Of a DNA stretch of 64,000 nucleotides, positions 1-8,880 are shown piece by piece (position 1 is the first letter of the stretch; every line of letters starts with the position of its first letter). This stretch comes from Chitinophaga sp. Ak27 (GTDB lineage Bacteria > Bacteroidota > Bacteroidia > Chitinophagales > Chitinophagaceae). Position numbers and translations under genes: made by a program. Below the pieces are notes generated by a model that ran no database searches, was not told the origin of the DNA, and worked only from the letters and a program-made list of their open reading frames with translations. Where the stretch lies: NCBI RefSeq assembly GCF_012726295.1, contig NZ_JABAOB010000001.1:744001-808000 (forward strand), read 5' to 3'.

Positions 1-253
1 CGAATATGCCAAATCCTTCTTCAATGGTATATTGACGCAGCACATGCGTTACGCCATGCAAACCGGCAGTAAATGACTTGCTTAAACGACCGCCGGCAGT
101 GATCTCGTCGAACTGTCCCCGGTAGTGAAATAACAACTCCACGCAGGCATCTGCCATATTATGATGCGTATATCCCCCTGCTCCTTCCATGATCCAGAAA
201 AAGCGGATAAGATGTGCCAGGTGCGGCGGTGGCAGAATGGTATCATAACGCAT
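1..253 (-). CDS. AraC-family regulator, N-terminal DUF6597-like domain (partial)
   Basis: The first 84 codons of a minus-strand gene are visible; the 3' part, where a C-terminal AraC helix-turn-helix would lie, is beyond the left edge. Translation starts MRYDTILPPPHLAHLIRFFW and includes ADACVELLFHYRGQF and EEGFGIF. This proline-rich start, the R-F-F-W block, the A-D-x-C-x-E-L segment and the F-G-I-F block are typical of the N-terminal ligand-sensing domain (DUF6597) of Bacteroidota AraC-type regulators. The start is an ATG 21 bp downstream of the DUF1772 stop codon, so the two are probably co-transcribed and the regulator may control that gene. DNA binding cannot be confirmed because the HTH is outside the window. 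Confidence 0.72.
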   Translation of the reverse strand, partial: MRYDTILPPPHLAHLIRFFWIMEGAGGYTHHNMADACVELLFHYRGQFDEITAGGRLSKSFTAGLHGVTHVLRQYTIEEGFGIF

Positions 254-274
254 ATCCTAAATTACAAAGAATGT

Positions 275-784
275 TTATCTTTTAGCCGCCTGCGCAGGGG
301 CATCTTTGGTTAAACAAGCCATCACCGTTAATACCAGCGCTATAATACTGGCCCAGGTGCGTAAGGCATGCCAGTTGTTCCAGGCGCCGGCAAATGCTTT
401 CCGGGCGGTGGCTGCCTGCTCCGCTGTAGCCCCGTTCACCACAAAAGCAGCCAGCTTATCGTTCAACGGTATATTACCCGCAACGGTAACGCCTAAAGAA
501 CCGATCCAAAATATCAGCGATGCTGCCAGCAGGTAGCCGGCCTTCCGCGAAAAAGCAGGACGCGCATACATCCAGGTCACCACCGGCAACAGCAAAGGCG
601 CACCGAAAAAACTCAGGGAAAATGCAGGGTTAACGATAGCCACGTTGATCTTATTCATGGCCTCGATATAGGCGCCATCCGGTAAGCCCGCAAAAGCCGG
701 GTTCACGGAAACAGAAAATGCGTAATACACGCCGGCAATAAGTCCTGTTGTAATAGTGGCCAGCGCCAATAAAAAAGTTTTCAT
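275..784 (-). CDS. DUF1772 (anthrone oxygenase-like) membrane protein
   Basis: A protein of about 169 residues with four predicted membrane helices: residues 1-22 (MKTFLLALATITTGLIAGVY), about 55-75, 85-105 and 140-158. The small hydrophobic fold, the early G-x-Y-Y-A-F-S segment and the W-N-N-W-H-x-x-R-T segment before the last helix match the DUF1772 family. That family is related to fungal anthrone oxygenases but is biochemically undefined in most bacteria. I chose the MKTFLL start because it opens directly into the first helix; an in-frame ATG 14 codons upstream would add a polar tail. It precedes the AraC-type regulator by 21 bp on the same strand. Substrate unknown. Confidence 0.7.
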   Translation of the reverse strand: MKTFLLALATITTGLIAGVYYAFSVSVNPAFAGLPDGAYIEAMNKINVAIVNPAFSLSFFGAPLLLPVVTWMYARPAFSRKAGYLLAASLIFWIGSLGVTVAGNIPLNDKLAAFVVNGATAEQAATARKAFAGAWNNWHALRTWASIIALVLTVMACLTKDAPAQAAKR

Positions 785-859
785 CGTTGGAAGGGGGGTT
801 TTATATTCCCATGGCAATATTACCAACCTCCCCCTTCCGGAAATAGAACAAAACCGACA

Positions 860-2461
860 CTAATCAATATAGTGGTCGGCCGACTTGCCCGACTCCTTAT
901 GCCAGCCAGGGTTGAATATATCGAAGTAGTATAAACCTGCCTGCTTATATAGTTGTTGCTGGGTCTTTAAACGGTCCGTAAAGCCTTTAAAATTCTTGCG
1001 GTCTGCCGGCGTCCAGGCGGTTTCTGCCAGGGCGGAAATACGGGGAAAAAGGAGGAAATCCAACCTGTTGTCGTTATGCACGGTTTCCGTCCATATACAA
1101 GCCTGCACACCCAGGACCTGCGATGCATGCCCCGGTACGGATGGCAGCTCCGCCGCAGAAAAATTATAGACCGTTTCCAGCGAATTAAAGGCACCTTTTG
1201 CCCATCTGCGACCAATATGATGACTGCTATCCTGTACAAAATCAAAATAAAACGGTAACCGCGGACACAATACCACAGAATATCCTTTATCCAGTGCCAT
1301 TGCCAGGGCTTCGGGCTTATCATGACGCCACCAGCACACAATGGTGCTGTCGGCCGGCAAGGTGGCAGTAGCAATTTCATCCCAGGCCATTACTTTGTTA
1401 TGCAGCCGCAATACGGTATCGGCCATACGTTGTATGAAATAGTCTTCCACTGCTTTACGATCCTTCAGGCCATGTTGCTGTTTCAACCTGGTAATCCCGG
1501 TATCGCTGTCCCAGCCCGCATTGCCGAAAGTAACTTCATCCCCGCCAAGATGTATCATACCGGCAGGAAAAAGTTGAGCCGTTTCCGTTAAAATATCCGA
1601 CAGGTATTGGTAAGTACCTTCCCTGCCTGGGTTGAACGTAAATCGCGGATACCTGTCGGTGCCGCCGCCATCAAATGCGGGATAGGCCCTGTTGGCCGCC
1701 GCAGCATGACCCGGCATATCTATTTCCGGGACCACGGTAATGTTGCGCAGCCCGGCATAAGCCACAATCTCCCGGATATCTTCCTGGGTATAATAAGCTG
1801 CCGGCGCAGTGGAATCAACGATATTCCCGATACCGCCTACAGTAGTCAGCAAAGGATATCTTCTAATTTCCAGGCGCCAGCCGGGAACATCCGTCAGGTG
1901 CCAGTGGAAACGGTTCAATTTATAAAATGCCATCCAGTCGAGCAGCTGCAGCACCTTTTTCTTCCCAAAGAAAAACCTCGATTCATCTAACATCAGCCCC
2001 CGCCAGGCATATTGCGGCGCATCTGTAATTTTCCAGCCATCTATGGTCAGCACACCGCCATGCGAGGTGGCCGCCGTACTCAATTGCAAAAGCGTAGCGA
2101 TACCGTTAAAGATGCCTTCCCGGTGAGCGGCAGCAATGGTGATCGCCTTCTTATTTACGATAAGCGTATATGCATCTACGTTAGTATCCTTCCCGCTTTG
2201 CTTTAAATAAATAGTAGTAGCTCCTGCTTTTTTGCCCACCGTTACCGGCAACTGGTACCGCCGCTGCAGTTCCCCCCGCAGGTATACCGCCAGCGGCTGT
2301 AGCGAGGCATCGCCTGCGCAGATAACGGTTTGTGCGCTCATGGGAAATACGCCGGACTCTTTTACGGCTTTTACAGGCAGTGGAATCACCGGGCAAACGG
2401 TTTGTCCCTTACCGATAAAAAATGCCGCCACACCGGTCAGCACCAACAGGAAATGCTTCAT
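860..2461 (-). CDS. Family 20 glycoside hydrolase (beta-N-acetylhexosaminidase), secreted
   Basis: About 533 residues. A Sec signal (MKHFLLVLTGVAAFFIGKGQ) is followed by a GH20 N-terminal alpha/beta domain (about 25-145) and a TIM barrel. The catalytic pair is visible in HLGGDEVTFGN at about D308-E309, with upstream family blocks RGLMLDESRFFF, FHWHLTDVPGWRLEI and VVPEIDMPGHAAAA. In GH20 enzymes the Glu is the acid and the Asp orients the substrate N-acetyl group, releasing terminal GlcNAc/GalNAc from chitin oligomers or host-type glycans. The start is the ATG opening the signal peptide; an upstream in-frame ATG 26 codons earlier would place a second hydrophobic stretch ahead of it. The product is probably periplasmic or surface-located. 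It sits alone, divergent from the START-domain operon. Confidence 0.9.
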   Translation of the reverse strand: MKHFLLVLTGVAAFFIGKGQTVCPVIPLPVKAVKESGVFPMSAQTVICAGDASLQPLAVYLRGELQRRYQLPVTVGKKAGATTIYLKQSGKDTNVDAYTLIVNKKAITIAAAHREGIFNGIATLLQLSTAATSHGGVLTIDGWKITDAPQYAWRGLMLDESRFFFGKKKVLQLLDWMAFYKLNRFHWHLTDVPGWRLEIRRYPLLTTVGGIGNIVDSTAPAAYYTQEDIREIVAYAGLRNITVVPEIDMPGHAAAANRAYPAFDGGGTDRYPRFTFNPGREGTYQYLSDILTETAQLFPAGMIHLGGDEVTFGNAGWDSDTGITRLKQQHGLKDRKAVEDYFIQRMADTVLRLHNKVMAWDEIATATLPADSTIVCWWRHDKPEALAMALDKGYSVVLCPRLPFYFDFVQDSSHHIGRRWAKGAFNSLETVYNFSAAELPSVPGHASQVLGVQACIWTETVHNDNRLDFLLFPRISALAETAWTPADRKNFKGFTDRLKTQQQLYKQAGLYYFDIFNPGWHKESGKSADHYID

Positions 2462-2596
2462 AACGATTGATTTGATACAAAAAAGGCCCTCCAAAGGGCG
2501 AATGGCGGCCAAAATAATAAAAACAACCAGATACTGCAATAAAACAGCCTGTGTTTACAGGTCAGCCCTTTTATCCTACAACTCATCGGAAAATCG

Positions 2597-2627
2597 TTTG
2601 CCACCCGGCCATGCCGTTGCACTTTTG
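2597..2627 (+). promoter_or_regulatory. Candidate Bacteroidota promoter for the START-SDR-LytS operon
   Basis: A TTTG at 2597-2600 is separated by 19 bp from CACTTTTG at 2620-2627, close to the Bacteroidota consensus TTTG-N19-TAnnTTTG except that the first base of the -7 box is C. A start site near 2634 would leave a leader of about 11 nt before the ATG at 2645. Pattern match only. Confidence 0.35.
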
Positions 2628-2644
2628 CTGTAAATTATGAAGGT

Positions 2645-3280
2645 ATGGAGCGTTTGCAGCTATTTTGTATCGGCAGTTTAATGGTGATCAGGTCGCTATT
2701 TGCGGATACCAGCGACTTTAAGCTGGTAAAGCAAAACGACGCTATTGCATTATATGAAAGGTGGATTCCCGGCGCCGATGGGGAAAATGTAAGAGAAATA
2801 AAAGCAATATTCCTGGTAAAAACTGCTGTGCCCGCCGTTGTACGGCTTTTCAAAGACCAGGCAAAAGGACGGCAATGGAATACCAACGCGAGCGACTATA
2901 AAATTGCCTCCACCCCGGAAGCCGGGAGGTGGATTACCTATATCAGGTATGCCATTCCCTGGCCAATGGACGACCAGGATTGCTGCCTCTTATATATGTA
3001 CCAGCCCACGGCAGGCAACCAGGCGGAAATAAACTTTGAAAGTACCTCCGACCACCGCTTTCCACTCTCCAACAAAATTACGCGGATTACAGGCACCCGG
3101 GGGAAATGGATGATGGAATCCGCCGGCAACGGGCAGCTGAAAATTACCTACTTCGTTACCACCGATCGCAGTAAGAAAATTCCCCGCTGGGTATCTGATC
3201 CGATCATTCACGACAACCTGTTTAAGACCATGACCAGGTTTAAAGATCTGCTCGAAAATGATGTATATGCCAAACAATAA
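2645..3280 (+). CDS. START-domain (StAR-related lipid-transfer fold) protein
   Basis: 211 residues with a weak N-terminal hydrophobic/secretory segment (1-20) followed by one START/SRPBCC-like domain to the C terminus. Family-like blocks are the D-F-K-L-V-K-Q-N-D-x-I start, REIKAIFLVKTAVPAVVRLF, the W-N-T-N-A-S-D-Y segment, YAIPWPMDDQDCC (a typical START 'P-x-P-x-x-R/D-D' strand) and the C-terminal helix ending DLLEN. START domains enclose a hydrophobic ligand in a helix-grip cavity. It is the first gene of a five-gene run and overlaps the following SDR gene by up to 23 bp, implying translational coupling and a shared lipophilic substrate (inference). The actual ligand is not readable from sequence. 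Confidence 0.72.
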   Translation: MERLQLFCIGSLMVIRSLFADTSDFKLVKQNDAIALYERWIPGADGENVREIKAIFLVKTAVPAVVRLFKDQAKGRQWNTNASDYKIASTPEAGRWITYIRYAIPWPMDDQDCCLLYMYQPTAGNQAEINFESTSDHRFPLSNKITRITGTRGKWMMESAGNGQLKITYFVTTDRSKKIPRWVSDPIIHDNLFKTMTRFKDLLENDVYAKQ

Positions 3281-4070
3281 CTACACCCTCATTACCGGCG
3301 CCAGCTCCGGCCTGGGGAAAGAATTTGCCATTCAATGCGCCCGCATGGGCAGAAATATCATCCTGGTGGCCTTGCCCGGCAGCCGCCTCCGGTCAGTAGC
3401 CGACAACCTCATGCTGGAATATCCTATACAGGTAAAAGTATTTGAATTTGACCTGTCCAACGACCAGGTGCTCAAACAGGAACTGCAACGCATGACGGAA
3501 CGGTATGACATCGATTTTCTCATCAATAATGCCGGCGTAGGCGGCACCTCTCCCATTACCCACACCTCACGCGAACGGATAGACGATATTATTATGTTGA
3601 ATGTAAGAAGCACCGTACTGCTTACCCATCAACTACTGCCCCACCTACTCCGGCACCCGCAGAGCTATATCATGAACATAGCCAGCATGGCCGCTTTTAC
3701 GCCCATTGCCTATAAAACAGTATACCCGGCATCCAAAGCCTTCATTTCTTCTTTTTCACTCGGACTAAAAGAGGAAATGGCGAATACAGGCCTGTCTGTA
3801 AGCGTGGTATATCCCGGCCCTATCATGACCAACTCCCATACCTCCCGCCGCATTATCAGCCAGGGGATCAAGGGAAAGATGGGGTTATTGTCTACCCCTG
3901 CTATTGCCCGCATTGCGCTGAAAAACACACTGGCAGGTAAACCGGTAATTATTCCGGGGATGATGAATAAAATTAACCATGCCCTGATGCAATTACTGCC
4001 CTTGTCGCTCAAAATGAGGATTGTATCCCGGGAAGTAAAAAAGGAAATACCATACGCATTATCTGTATAA
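3258..4070 (+). CDS. Classical short-chain dehydrogenase/reductase
   Basis: 270 residues with the NAD(P)-binding motif TGASSGLG near residue 14, the structural NNAG motif (INNAGVGGTS, about residue 90) and the active-site Y-x-x-x-K in VYPASKAFISS (about residues 155-160), preceded by the catalytic Ser in IMNIASMAAF. All residues needed for hydride transfer are present. The reading frame begins inside the preceding START gene (3258; ATGs at 3261 and 3267 are also possible), and the stop lies one base before the next ATG. The tight packing suggests sequential action with the adjacent extended SDR on a lipophilic alcohol or ketone (inference). The tail VSREVKKEIPYA has no membrane segment. Confidence 0.85.
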   Translation: MMYMPNNNYTLITGASSGLGKEFAIQCARMGRNIILVALPGSRLRSVADNLMLEYPIQVKVFEFDLSNDQVLKQELQRMTERYDIDFLINNAGVGGTSPITHTSRERIDDIIMLNVRSTVLLTHQLLPHLLRHPQSYIMNIASMAAFTPIAYKTVYPASKAFISSFSLGLKEEMANTGLSVSVVYPGPIMTNSHTSRRIISQGIKGKMGLLSTPAIARIALKNTLAGKPVIIPGMMNKINHALMQLLPLSLKMRIVSREVKKEIPYALSV

Positions 4071-4071
4071 A

Positions 4072-5052
4072 ATGAATAGAAAAAAAGTACTGATTACGGG
4101 CGCCAATGGCTTCCTCGGTTCTAACCTGACCCGGGAACTGTTCCGCCTGGGATATGATATCCGGGTGATCATCCGCCCCACGGCCGATTTACAAGGCATG
4201 GCAGATATTCCCTGCGATGTTTTCTATGGACACATCGATAACAACGACCAGGTACATGAGGCAGTAAAAGGTTGCGATATCGTGATCCACGCCGCCTGTA
4301 TCACAGGGCAGTGGGGCATTTCGTTCGACGAGTATGAACGGGCTAATTTCACCGCTACCAAATATATCACGGCCGCCTGCATCGCTCACCGGGTAGAGAA
4401 ATTTATTTATGTGAGCACGGCCAATACCATTGGTCCGGGCAAGAAAAATAATCCAGGCAATGAACTCAATGGATTCACGCTGTTCCATGCCAACTCCGGC
4501 TATATCAACAGTAAGTACCTTGCACAGCAGTATGTACTGGAACAGGTAACGAGCCGGCAATTACCCGCGGTGGTGGTCAATCCCACTTTCATGATTGGCC
4601 CGCACGACGTAAAGCCCAGCTCCGGCCAGTTGCTGCTCTATGGGCTTAAACACCGGCTATTGTTCTATCCGCCGGGAGGAAAGAATTTCGTACATATCAA
4701 AGATGTGTGTCGTGGTATTATTAACGCCATCTCCAAAGGAAAAACAGGCGATTGCTATCTGTTGGCCGGGCAAAACCTCAGTTACGGGGAGTTTTTCCGG
4801 CTGCTGAAAAAAATCTCCGGCAAACGGCAAGTACTGATCCGCATCCCGGCCTTTGTACTGAAACTGGGAGGATTGATTGGCTCTATTCCCGGTATCTCCG
4901 GAAAATTAAACTATAGCACCGCTTATATGTTATGCCTGGATAACTACTATTCCGGCAAAAAATCCGAGCGGGAACTCCAATTAAGCTATACACCCGTAGA
5001 AACAGCTGTGAAAGGCGCATTTACCTGGTTTAAGGAAAATAACTATTTTTAG
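4072..5052 (+). CDS. NAD-dependent epimerase/dehydratase family protein (extended SDR)
   Basis: 326 residues. The N-terminal Rossmann motif TGANGFLGSNL and the downstream VIHAACITGQWG and STANTIGPGKKN segments identify the extended SDR superfamily. The active-site Tyr-Lys pair is in GYINSKYLAQQYV (Y-I-N-S-K) and the conserved N-P-T block is VVNPTFMIGP. The overall look is closer to 3-beta-hydroxysteroid dehydrogenase/dihydroflavonol reductase-like members than to nucleotide-sugar epimerases, which fits a START-domain and SDR neighbourhood. It begins one base after the preceding stop and is followed after 18 bp by the LytS kinase, so all five genes are probably one transcript. Confidence 0.82.
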   Translation: MNRKKVLITGANGFLGSNLTRELFRLGYDIRVIIRPTADLQGMADIPCDVFYGHIDNNDQVHEAVKGCDIVIHAACITGQWGISFDEYERANFTATKYITAACIAHRVEKFIYVSTANTIGPGKKNNPGNELNGFTLFHANSGYINSKYLAQQYVLEQVTSRQLPAVVVNPTFMIGPHDVKPSSGQLLLYGLKHRLLFYPPGGKNFVHIKDVCRGIINAISKGKTGDCYLLAGQNLSYGEFFRLLKKISGKRQVLIRIPAFVLKLGGLIGSIPGISGKLNYSTAYMLCLDNYYSGKKSERELQLSYTPVETAVKGAFTWFKENNYF

Positions 5053-5070
5053 TAACAGACAAACGACCCG

Positions 5071-6147
5071 ATGAATTTTCAAGAGAATGAAAAGCTATTT
5101 TCCAGCAAGCTGTTTCTGTACCTCTCCCGGATACTGATACTGTACACCTTTAGTACCATCTTCAAATCCTTTGACCACACCTTCGTAAAAGGACTGCGGA
5201 TACTGGATTTCAGGGGACAAATGTTCAGTCTCTTTTACGTGGTATTCGGACTGATTGTATGGGAAGGCGCAGCCCGCCTGGCCGGTTGGTTGGAAAAGAA
5301 AACTATCCGTCATAACAATTCAGGACGGCTGGTGATCCTCTGCGGAGGACTGCTGCTGTACGGGATGATCGTGGCGTTTTTATTCGGATTCGGCTATGCA
5401 GCTTCAGACATCTTGTTGTTTCACCGCTATGAAGCCTGGGAAAGCTTCCGCAATTTCAGCTACGACCTGAACTTCGGCACCTTTATGTTTTACCTGCTGA
5501 TCCTGACTTTCAATGGTATCATTTTTTATTACTCCGGCTGGAAAGAATACCAGCTACAGGCAGAGCGGCTAAAACGGGAAAACATACAAGCCCGTTACGA
5601 CGCACTGAGAAACCAGATAGATCCGCATTTTTTCTTTAACTCGTTGAGTGTGCTGACTAACCTGGTATATAAAAGCCCCGACTTGTCGGCCGATTATATC
5701 ACGCAGCTGGCGAAAACTTACCGGTATATCCTGGATAAAAAATTTGAGAACCTGGTCACCATCCAAACGGAGCTCGACTTTCTCGATGCGTATCTTTTTC
5801 TCATTCGTATCCGTCATCAGCAAAGCATACTGTTTAACGTAGTGCTGCCCGAAAAGGTGAAAGCTAAAGGCATGATACCGCCCGTGACCCTGCAAATGCT
5901 GGTTGAAAATGCCATTAAGCACAACCGCTTTTCAGCACAGGATCCCTTGCTGGTGAAGATCAGCGAAGAAGACAACTGCCTGGTAGTGTCTAATCATATA
6001 CGCCCCCGCACCAACCCGGAAATATCTTCCGGCATAGGTCTGGAAAATATCCAGAAACGGTACGCCTTAGTTGGGAATAACAATGTAGTCGTGTGTCAGC
6101 GGGATGATCAGTTTATTGTAAAATTACCCATTATCACTTCCTCATGA
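5071..6147 (+). CDS. LytS-type sensor histidine kinase
   Basis: 358 residues. Four membrane helices lie at about 12-32, 50-70, 88-112 and 137-155, followed by a short coiled linker and a histidine-kinase domain of the LytS/YehU class (PF06580). The phospho-acceptor is H186 in NQIDPHFFFNSLSVL. The N-box is MLVENAIKHN and the G-box is SSGIGLENIQKRY. No extracytoplasmic sensor domain is visible, so the membrane bundle probably senses. The last four bases overlap the start of the LytTR regulator (ATGA), as in most Bacteroidota LytS/LytTR pairs. Placing it behind three lipid/SDR genes suggests that it regulates the same pathway (inference). Confidence 0.9.
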   Translation: MNFQENEKLFSSKLFLYLSRILILYTFSTIFKSFDHTFVKGLRILDFRGQMFSLFYVVFGLIVWEGAARLAGWLEKKTIRHNNSGRLVILCGGLLLYGMIVAFLFGFGYAASDILLFHRYEAWESFRNFSYDLNFGTFMFYLLILTFNGIIFYYSGWKEYQLQAERLKRENIQARYDALRNQIDPHFFFNSLSVLTNLVYKSPDLSADYITQLAKTYRYILDKKFENLVTIQTELDFLDAYLFLIRIRHQQSILFNVVLPEKVKAKGMIPPVTLQMLVENAIKHNRFSAQDPLLVKISEEDNCLVVSNHIRPRTNPEISSGIGLENIQKRYALVGNNNVVVCQRDDQFIVKLPIITSS

Positions 6148-6908
6148 GAATAGTAATCTTTGAAGACGAAATGCACAATGCAGAAAGGCTGATTCAACTG
6201 TTGCATAAATGTGATCCGGACATAGAAATCGTAGCGGTGATTGAATCCGTAGCAGAAGGACTGAAATGGATGGAGCTGCAACAGCGGGTGGACCTGATGA
6301 TGATGGATATCCAGCTATCAGACGGCAACTGCTTTGAACTATTTGATAAAACAAAAGTACAAACGCCCATCATTTTCACCACTGCCTACGATGGTTTCGC
6401 TTTACAGGCATTTAAGGTAAACAGCATTGATTACCTGATGAAGCCTATTGAAGTGGAAGCATTGCGAAATGCGTTGAAAAAATACGAACAGTTCCGGCCG
6501 GCCAATAATTACACCCTGGATATCAGCCGCATTGCAGAAGAGTTCCTGCGCCGCGACAGCACCCGTTTTATTGGCAGGATCAATAACCAGTTGATTTACG
6601 TAAAAGCGAAAGACATTGCCTGGCTACAGTTTAGCAAAGGCACTACCTGGGCTACCACCAATGCCAATCAGCGGGTACCGCTGGATTATTCGCTCGACCA
6701 GATAGAGAAGCTGCTGGACCGGAACCAGTTTTTTCGTATTAACCGGCAGTTCATCATTCACCTGGACGCCATCAAAAAAATTACCACCTATTACAATAGC
6801 CGATTAATTGTTCAATTAGCACCTGATGTTGATACTGATGTTATTATTAGCCGTGAAAGAGTTACTGAATTCAAAAACTGGCTCGAAGGAAAGGAAGACC
6901 AGGCTTAG
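6144..6908 (+). CDS. LytTR-family response regulator
   Basis: 254 residues. The receiver domain occupies 1-120, with acidic residues E7-D8 in IFEDE, the phospho-acceptor D55 in LMMMDIQLSDGN, the Thr in FTTAYD and the Lys in YLMKPIE. A LytTR DNA-binding domain covers about 150-250 (FIGRINNQLIYVKAKDIAW, then FFRINRQFIIHLDAIKKI). It overlaps the kinase gene by 4 bp, which indicates co-translation of a cognate pair. LytTR regulators usually bind paired direct repeats upstream of their targets; none was identified with confidence here. It is the last gene before hairpin repeat copy A. Confidence 0.92.
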   Translation: MRIVIFEDEMHNAERLIQLLHKCDPDIEIVAVIESVAEGLKWMELQQRVDLMMMDIQLSDGNCFELFDKTKVQTPIIFTTAYDGFALQAFKVNSIDYLMKPIEVEALRNALKKYEQFRPANNYTLDISRIAEEFLRRDSTRFIGRINNQLIYVKAKDIAWLQFSKGTTWATTNANQRVPLDYSLDQIEKLLDRNQFFRINRQFIIHLDAIKKITTYYNSRLIVQLAPDVDTDVIISRERVTEFKNWLEGKEDQA

Positions 6909-7014
6909 AGCAGAAAGCGGAAAGCATAAAGCAAAAAGCTATTATGGAGAATGACCAAAAACAATTTTTAGTAATTCGATAAGATCATTTTCCATAATAG
7001 CTTTCTGCTCTCTG
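6909..7014. repeat. Long-hairpin intergenic repeat, copy A
   Basis: This fills the gap between two convergent genes. The left arm contains GCAAAAAGCTATTATGGAGA and the right arm is its near complement (about 22 of 24 positions across the core); the loop is about 30 nt and AT-rich. The outer left arm has the repeated AAAGC-type units seen in copies at 39981-40095 and 52277-52399. Here it could act as a bidirectional terminator. Confidence 0.75.
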
Positions 7015-8793
7015 CTACATTTTCAAATTCTTTTCGATCAACGCTCCCAGCTTCCCATAGCCTTCTTCATTGGGATGCAGCCCGTCAGAAAAAAGACTTT
7101 CATCAATTTTCCCATCTGGTTTCAGGAACAGTTTACCTGCATCCAGGAATTGTATGTCTTTGCCGGAAGGAATACGGGCGTAGAGCTTATTGATACCTGC
7201 TACCCTGCTTTCCATATCTCTCCGGGGTAAAAGTCCCATGAGAACGATATGCGTGGTGGGCAGCTTGGCTCGGATCACCTGCAGCAGGTATTTGAGGCCG
7301 TCTGTGATTTCTGCATCCGTATTGAGTTGCAGGTTGTTGGTACCAATCATGAGTACCAGGTATTTGGGGGCTATGCCATCCAGTTCGCCATGTTGTACCC
7401 GCCACAACACATTTTCTACGCGGTCCCAGCCAAAGCCCATGTTTTCAGCTTGTTTAGGCGCAAAGTATTTATCCCACGACTGGGTACCTCTCCGGGTGCG
7501 GGCTATTGGCTCTCCACCCCAGAAATGGGTGATAGAGTTGCCCATAAACACTACCTGTGGCTGATGTGTTTTATTGTATGCCATTACTTCCTGGTGACGT
7601 ACTTCCCAATCGTATGTGGCAAAGTCGCGCCGCTGGGTAACGGCCGTAGCGGTAACCCCCTCGCCATTCTGCATGTGCAGGATCTCCCGGATCTTTTTTG
7701 TATAAGCGTTGGCGTAGTTCATCATGCCCAGGTCGTTAGGATGCGTACCATCCACCATACAATCCAGGTCCTGCCCTATCTCTGCTTTGGACAGCAGGCT
7801 GAGGCCCTTTACCCCGGCCTTTTGCAAGGAATCCACTACTTCCCGCAGGGTGGCGTTCACCTGTTCATAGGCCGCTTTGCTGTCGGTATTGGTTTCATCT
7901 GTTGTATATCCATCGTGCTCGGTGAGCAGGATGGGAATACCCGGCCGTTTGGTTTGCAACATAGTCACCGCATTGGTGATTCGTTTTTTCAGCTCTGGGC
8001 CTGCATAGGCGGCGCCGGTGAGATTGGGCAGGCAATCCAATACATAAAGGCGGGCGTTCAGTTCTCCCACCAAGTCCAGTACTTCTTTTTCCAGCCGGCC
8101 ATTCCCGGAAAATGCCAGGTTAATGACCGGGCTTTCCAGCCGCCGGCCCAGGATATTGGTCCATGCCATGCCCGGGCGGGAAGCACAGGCGCCCTGCGCA
8201 ATGGAAGTACCGTAAACGACTACCGGCGCTTCAGTACGCACAGGCAAGGGTGTAAACATACTTTCTGTTGGTACATCCACTGTTAGCCATTTTACCGAGT
8301 TGTATAAGGGCAGATACAGCGTATATTCCACATGTTTTACGTGTTGGTCTGCCTGTTTCAGGTGAGAAAACCGGTATACGATGGTGTCGCCAAAGTTATA
8401 CTTGCCACCACACCACATCCATCTGCCATCAATACTTTTCGCATACATATCTACACCACTCACACCGGTGGCAGGCATATGAGGCGCCTGCTTATCATCA
8501 GCCACGGCATATTTAACGATAATTTCATCGGCATCTGTCCGGAAGCGCAGACTAAGGCCAGCACTGTTATTAGACAGTTTCCAAACGGGCGGGCGTACAT
8601 CTTTCTGCGCCCTTTCCGGTAAGCGGTCGTAATAATTTCTAAGTCCTGTTTTCCAGCCTTGTCCTTCAAGTGCATACGTGGTATCGGTAGCAGGCGTCCA
8701 GGTTTTATAGGTGCGTGAAGCAGCTTGCTGCGCCATGCTTCCCGCTGTAGTGAGGAGAAGAATAGCAATCGTGGAGATTATTTTCATTTTCAT
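7015..8793 (-). CDS. Secreted protein with two tandem SGNH/GDSL hydrolase domains
   Basis: 592 residues with a Sec signal (MKMKIISTIAILLLTTAGSM). A jelly-roll-like N-terminal region (30-180) is followed by a first SGNH domain (about 185-365) with nucleophile Ser in VVYGTSIAQGA, the Gly block in NLAFSGNGR and the Asp-His pair in DGTHPNDLGM. A second domain (about 395-590) has MGNSITHFWGG, the Asn block MIGTNNLQ and DGLHPNEEGYG. Both triads look complete, so two ester bonds, or two substrates, may be cleaved. SGNH enzymes of this kind usually deacylate acetylated glycans or sugar esters. It is the last gene of a minus-strand run including a TIM-barrel/SUMF1 protein, a sugar isomerase-like protein and a PQQ dehydrogenase. 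Confidence 0.85.
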   Translation of the reverse strand: MKMKIISTIAILLLTTAGSMAQQAASRTYKTWTPATDTTYALEGQGWKTGLRNYYDRLPERAQKDVRPPVWKLSNNSAGLSLRFRTDADEIIVKYAVADDKQAPHMPATGVSGVDMYAKSIDGRWMWCGGKYNFGDTIVYRFSHLKQADQHVKHVEYTLYLPLYNSVKWLTVDVPTESMFTPLPVRTEAPVVVYGTSIAQGACASRPGMAWTNILGRRLESPVINLAFSGNGRLEKEVLDLVGELNARLYVLDCLPNLTGAAYAGPELKKRITNAVTMLQTKRPGIPILLTEHDGYTTDETNTDSKAAYEQVNATLREVVDSLQKAGVKGLSLLSKAEIGQDLDCMVDGTHPNDLGMMNYANAYTKKIREILHMQNGEGVTATAVTQRRDFATYDWEVRHQEVMAYNKTHQPQVVFMGNSITHFWGGEPIARTRRGTQSWDKYFAPKQAENMGFGWDRVENVLWRVQHGELDGIAPKYLVLMIGTNNLQLNTDAEITDGLKYLLQVIRAKLPTTHIVLMGLLPRRDMESRVAGINKLYARIPSGKDIQFLDAGKLFLKPDGKIDESLFSDGLHPNEEGYGKLGALIEKNLKM

Positions 8794-8880
8794 ATTACCA
8801 GGTAAATTGTAATTGCTTTTTTCAGTAGCGGATAAAATACAAAAAGCGGGACGATTCCTTCAAAAAAAAAGGATGACTGC

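Noticed and set aside
6909..7014. Hairpin copy A as an ordinary rho-independent terminator only
   Set aside because: Its stem is much longer than a typical terminator and its sequence recurs at two other loci, one of them in a divergent promoter region. It may still terminate transcription.
7249..8286. Long plus-strand open frame (345 codons) opposite the double SGNH gene
   Set aside because: It is a shadow of the minus-strand gene, which has two complete motif sets; the opposite frame has no recognisable domain or start context.
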